Notes under the pieces: generated by a model
The model's database searches: none
Seen by the model: only the letters and a program-made list of their open reading frames with translations
What the model was told of the DNA's origin: nothing
Assembly (NCBI GenBank): GCA_000153385.1
Contig: CH672374.1
Location: 1,552,544 to 1,616,543 of the forward strand
Source of the DNA: Flavobacteria bacterium BBFL7
GTDB lineage: Bacteria > Bacteroidota > Bacteroidia > Flavobacteriales > Flavobacteriaceae
DNA: 64,000 nucleotides
Direction: 5' to 3'
Made by a program: the position numbers and the translations under genes
Part shown: in pieces, positions 62,566 through 64,000 of the stretch
Layout: each line of letters starts with the position of its first letter
How positions within the stretch are numbered: the first letter of the stretch is position 1

Positions 62566-62982
62566 TTAATTATTTGCTAATGCAGTAGAGTCCAGTTTTT
62601 GATATTCATAAGCTAGTCCAGTAAGAATGATATGATTAGGTGTGTCTTTATTTTCTTGATACACTTCTCTTGCTAGATTATAAGCAAACCTGTTATATAC
62701 TGGAGTGTTAGTAGTATCAGCGACTACCTTACCCATAAATAAAGTCTTGTATATATTTCCATAGACATTGAGATCAACATAGTTGTTTTCATTTAAAACC
62801 CCATTATAAGAAGGGATATCTGTGAACTCCATAGCATAGTCCAAGAGAATACCTGAATCAATTCTGTTTTTTTCAAGGTTATTAAAAATTGGATTGATAG
62901 AATTTCTCCATTGATTATCGACATTAAGCTGTGCAAATAATATAGAAGGTAAAAGTGTAAGTAGTAGTAATAATTTTTTCAT
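62566..62982 (-). CDS. N-terminal part of the same T9SS esterase gene, truncated by TAA
   Basis: A 138-residue reading frame from ATG 62982 to TAA 62568-62566. Signal peptide MKKLLLLLTLLPSILFAQ, then NVDNQWRNSINPIFNNLEKN and an unrecognised helical region ending ALANN. The next codons after the TAA continue in the same frame (IIVNDNRYDDKYSNG, GVWQNPYLTD) into the downstream part. Together they would make a 1128-codon gene. Related flavobacterial T9SS proteins, as I recall them, have this N-terminus joined continuously to the hydrolase part. The frame is therefore best seen as one gene interrupted by a single nonsense codon. Confidence 0.72.
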   Translation of the reverse strand: MKKLLLLLTLLPSILFAQLNVDNQWRNSINPIFNNLEKNRIDSGILLDYAMEFTDIPSYNGVLNENNYVDLNVYGNIYKTLFMGKVVADTTNTPVYNRFAYNLAREVYQENKDTPNHIILTGLAYEYQKLDSTALANN

Positions 62983-63004
62983 GGTGAGCTTTTTTATACT
63001 GTTT

Positions 63005-63547
63005 TTAGTTTGTGTAAAAAGAATCAAACCTTCCTTCTGTAATTTGATAAACTTGATTGTTCTCTAAGTTTAGAATTTCGAATTCAAAAGTACCTGAGAT
63101 TATTTGGTTTGTTTCGTCTAACTTAGTAATAGTGGTAGTCCCCAGATGTAGGTTGCTAGTTGTATTCTCATTAAATTCTAAACTTTGTTCATTATAAGAG
63201 AATACTATATTACCGAATAAAATTTCATTTGTGGGGTCTCCTAAAATATACTGACCGTTTTCATTGATTTGACCGTTTCCAATTATACTTATAGACTCTG
63301 GAAATCCGACATCTCGATCAAATCCAATTAATAAATTGTAAGATCCATTCACTAATTGATATTGAGCATTTACACCTCCAAATGCAAAGTAAGGTTCTCC
63401 ATTAACAAGACACCCAAAAGTACCAGCACCAGTTTGTGTAATGGGTGGTAGGCAGTCTATTCCTTGACATTCTGGAGAGTCGTCGTTTTCACAAGAAATT
63501 GTGCACAATAAAAGCATTGCGCACAAGCACATATTTAATAGTTTCAT
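63005..63547 (-). CDS. Small lipoprotein of a Cys-containing Gly-rich family
   Basis: A 180-residue lipoprotein starting at ATG 63547; a longer frame opens 15 codons upstream. Signal and lipobox LCAMLLLCTISC, then a Cys pair PECQGIDCLPP, and the segment GAGTFGCLVNGEPYFAFGGV, which recurs in many flavobacterial lipoproteins (possibly DUF6252, not verified). The rest is beta-rich. It lies 22 bases from the esterase gene in the same direction, so the two may be co-transcribed. Confidence 0.72.
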   Translation of the reverse strand: MKLLNMCLCAMLLLCTISCENDDSPECQGIDCLPPITQTGAGTFGCLVNGEPYFAFGGVNAQYQLVNGSYNLLIGFDRDVGFPESISIIGNGQINENGQYILGDPTNEILFGNIVFSYNEQSLEFNENTTSNLHLGTTTITKLDETNQIISGTFEFEILNLENNQVYQITEGRFDSFYTN

Positions 63548-63783
63548 AAAATTACATTTTATACAACCAGTTAGGGGAGAATTGCTGGTCATTTGATATT
63601 CTAAAATTATAGGACTTTACTGAGTCAAATGTTAAAGAGTTGTTAATATGAAACAGATTTTCTAGAAACAACCTTAAAACACTAATTTTCAATTAGTTGA
63701 TATTTTACAGATTTGTTTTGTTTAACTTCAATATAACATTGATAACAATTATTAAACATAGTTAAAGCAAGAATAAAATATAA

Positions 63784-64000
63784 CTAATCCTCAATTCTAG
63801 TTTGCAATTGCAACAACTCTTCCATATAATCTCTGGAATTGCTCAATCTAGGAATTTTATGTTGTCCACCTAGTTTGTCTTTTTCTTTGAGCCAGTTGTA
63901 GAATAAATCAGGTTGTGCGTCGTGAATTTTAAGCTCTGTAAGTGTGATGTTATTAGCTCGTTTTGCCTCATAGTCTGAGTTCACTTGCTGGAGTTCTTTA
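63784..64000 (-). CDS. GH3 auxin-responsive-promoter family protein, C-terminus only
   Basis: The open frame continues through the right edge; only about 72 C-terminal codons are visible. The ending, NYNWLKEKDKLGGQHKIPRLSN-like (seen as FYNWLKEKDKLGGQ then KIPRLSNSRDYMEELL), matches GH3-family acyl-adenylate proteins common in Bacteroidota. Function and full length cannot be judged from the fragment. Confidence 0.72.
   Translation of the reverse strand, partial: KELQQVNSDYEAKRANNITLTELKIHDAQPDLFYNWLKEKDKLGGQHKIPRLSNSRDYMEELLQLQTRIED

Noticed and set aside
1-64000. CRISPR array, IS element or rRNA operon
   Set aside because: No direct-repeat array, transposase or rRNA signature was seen on either strand.

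Overview
This is a low-G+C, gene-dense stretch of a Flavobacteriaceae (Bacteroidota) chromosome, probably marine. The evidence is type IX secretion (T9SS) C-terminal sorting domains, a TonB-dependent receptor with a carboxypeptidase-like N-terminal domain, many SPII lipoproteins, promoters of the Bacteroidota form TTG-N19/20-TAnnTTTG, the BamA/OmpH/OmpH/MurI/UppS/NadK gene order, and a LytS/LytTR pair. The genus cannot be fixed from the sequence; a Nonlabens/Dokdonia-like organism is only a guess. No prophage, IS element, CRISPR array or rRNA operon is visible. No gene-free stretch exceeds about 250 bases.

Layout. 1-5057 (minus strand): PiT phosphate permease (cut by the left edge), a beta-helix-like lipoprotein and a TonB-dependent receptor. 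5216-14870: dgt, a T9SS-exported Asp-box protein, dxs, a TonB-like protein, tadA, a small membrane protein and aspS. 15102-24443: a MORN-like protein, a TetR-like regulator with a histone-H1-like tail next to an ABC1/UbiB kinase, an amidohydrolase, an SH3b protein, a DegT aminotransferase, waaA, a carboxypeptidase-regulatory-like protein and a DUF2461-like protein. 24526-33180: a damage-response and mutagenesis cassette. It holds a LexA-like XRE-S24 repressor, five GGAAT-type operators, an SRAP/HMCES-like peptidase, an unknown 98-residue protein, Pol IV, a DnaE2/ImuC-like polymerase, a radical-SAM HhH protein and a DUF4130-like protein. 33325-43086: an Ala-rich lipoprotein, tRNA-Leu and tRNA-Gly, mutS, VWA and SIMPL proteins, and a TPR-LytS kinase/LytTR regulator system. 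43083-51094: the envelope-biogenesis operon murI, ompH, ompH, bamA, uppS, DUF6089-like, nadK, CBS. 51181-59525: pdxJ, a hydrolase, a FadL porin with a GDSL lipoprotein, a holin-like protein, tig, clpP and clpX. 59596-64000: a T9SS esterase split by an in-frame TAA, a small lipoprotein and the C-terminus of a GH3-family protein.

The most unusual signal is a 16-bp palindrome, cgctttcgcgaaagcg, present 14 times. Nine copies lie inside unrelated genes, in all three codon phases (AFAKA, RFRES, SLSRK). Three of them form the end of a signal peptide. Copies are spaced unusually evenly, about 4 kb apart, which points to a chromosome-wide site rather than a gene-specific one. The second notable signal is the mutagenesis cassette: four of its proteins carry QxxLF sliding-clamp-type motifs, two of them at or within one residue of the C-terminus.
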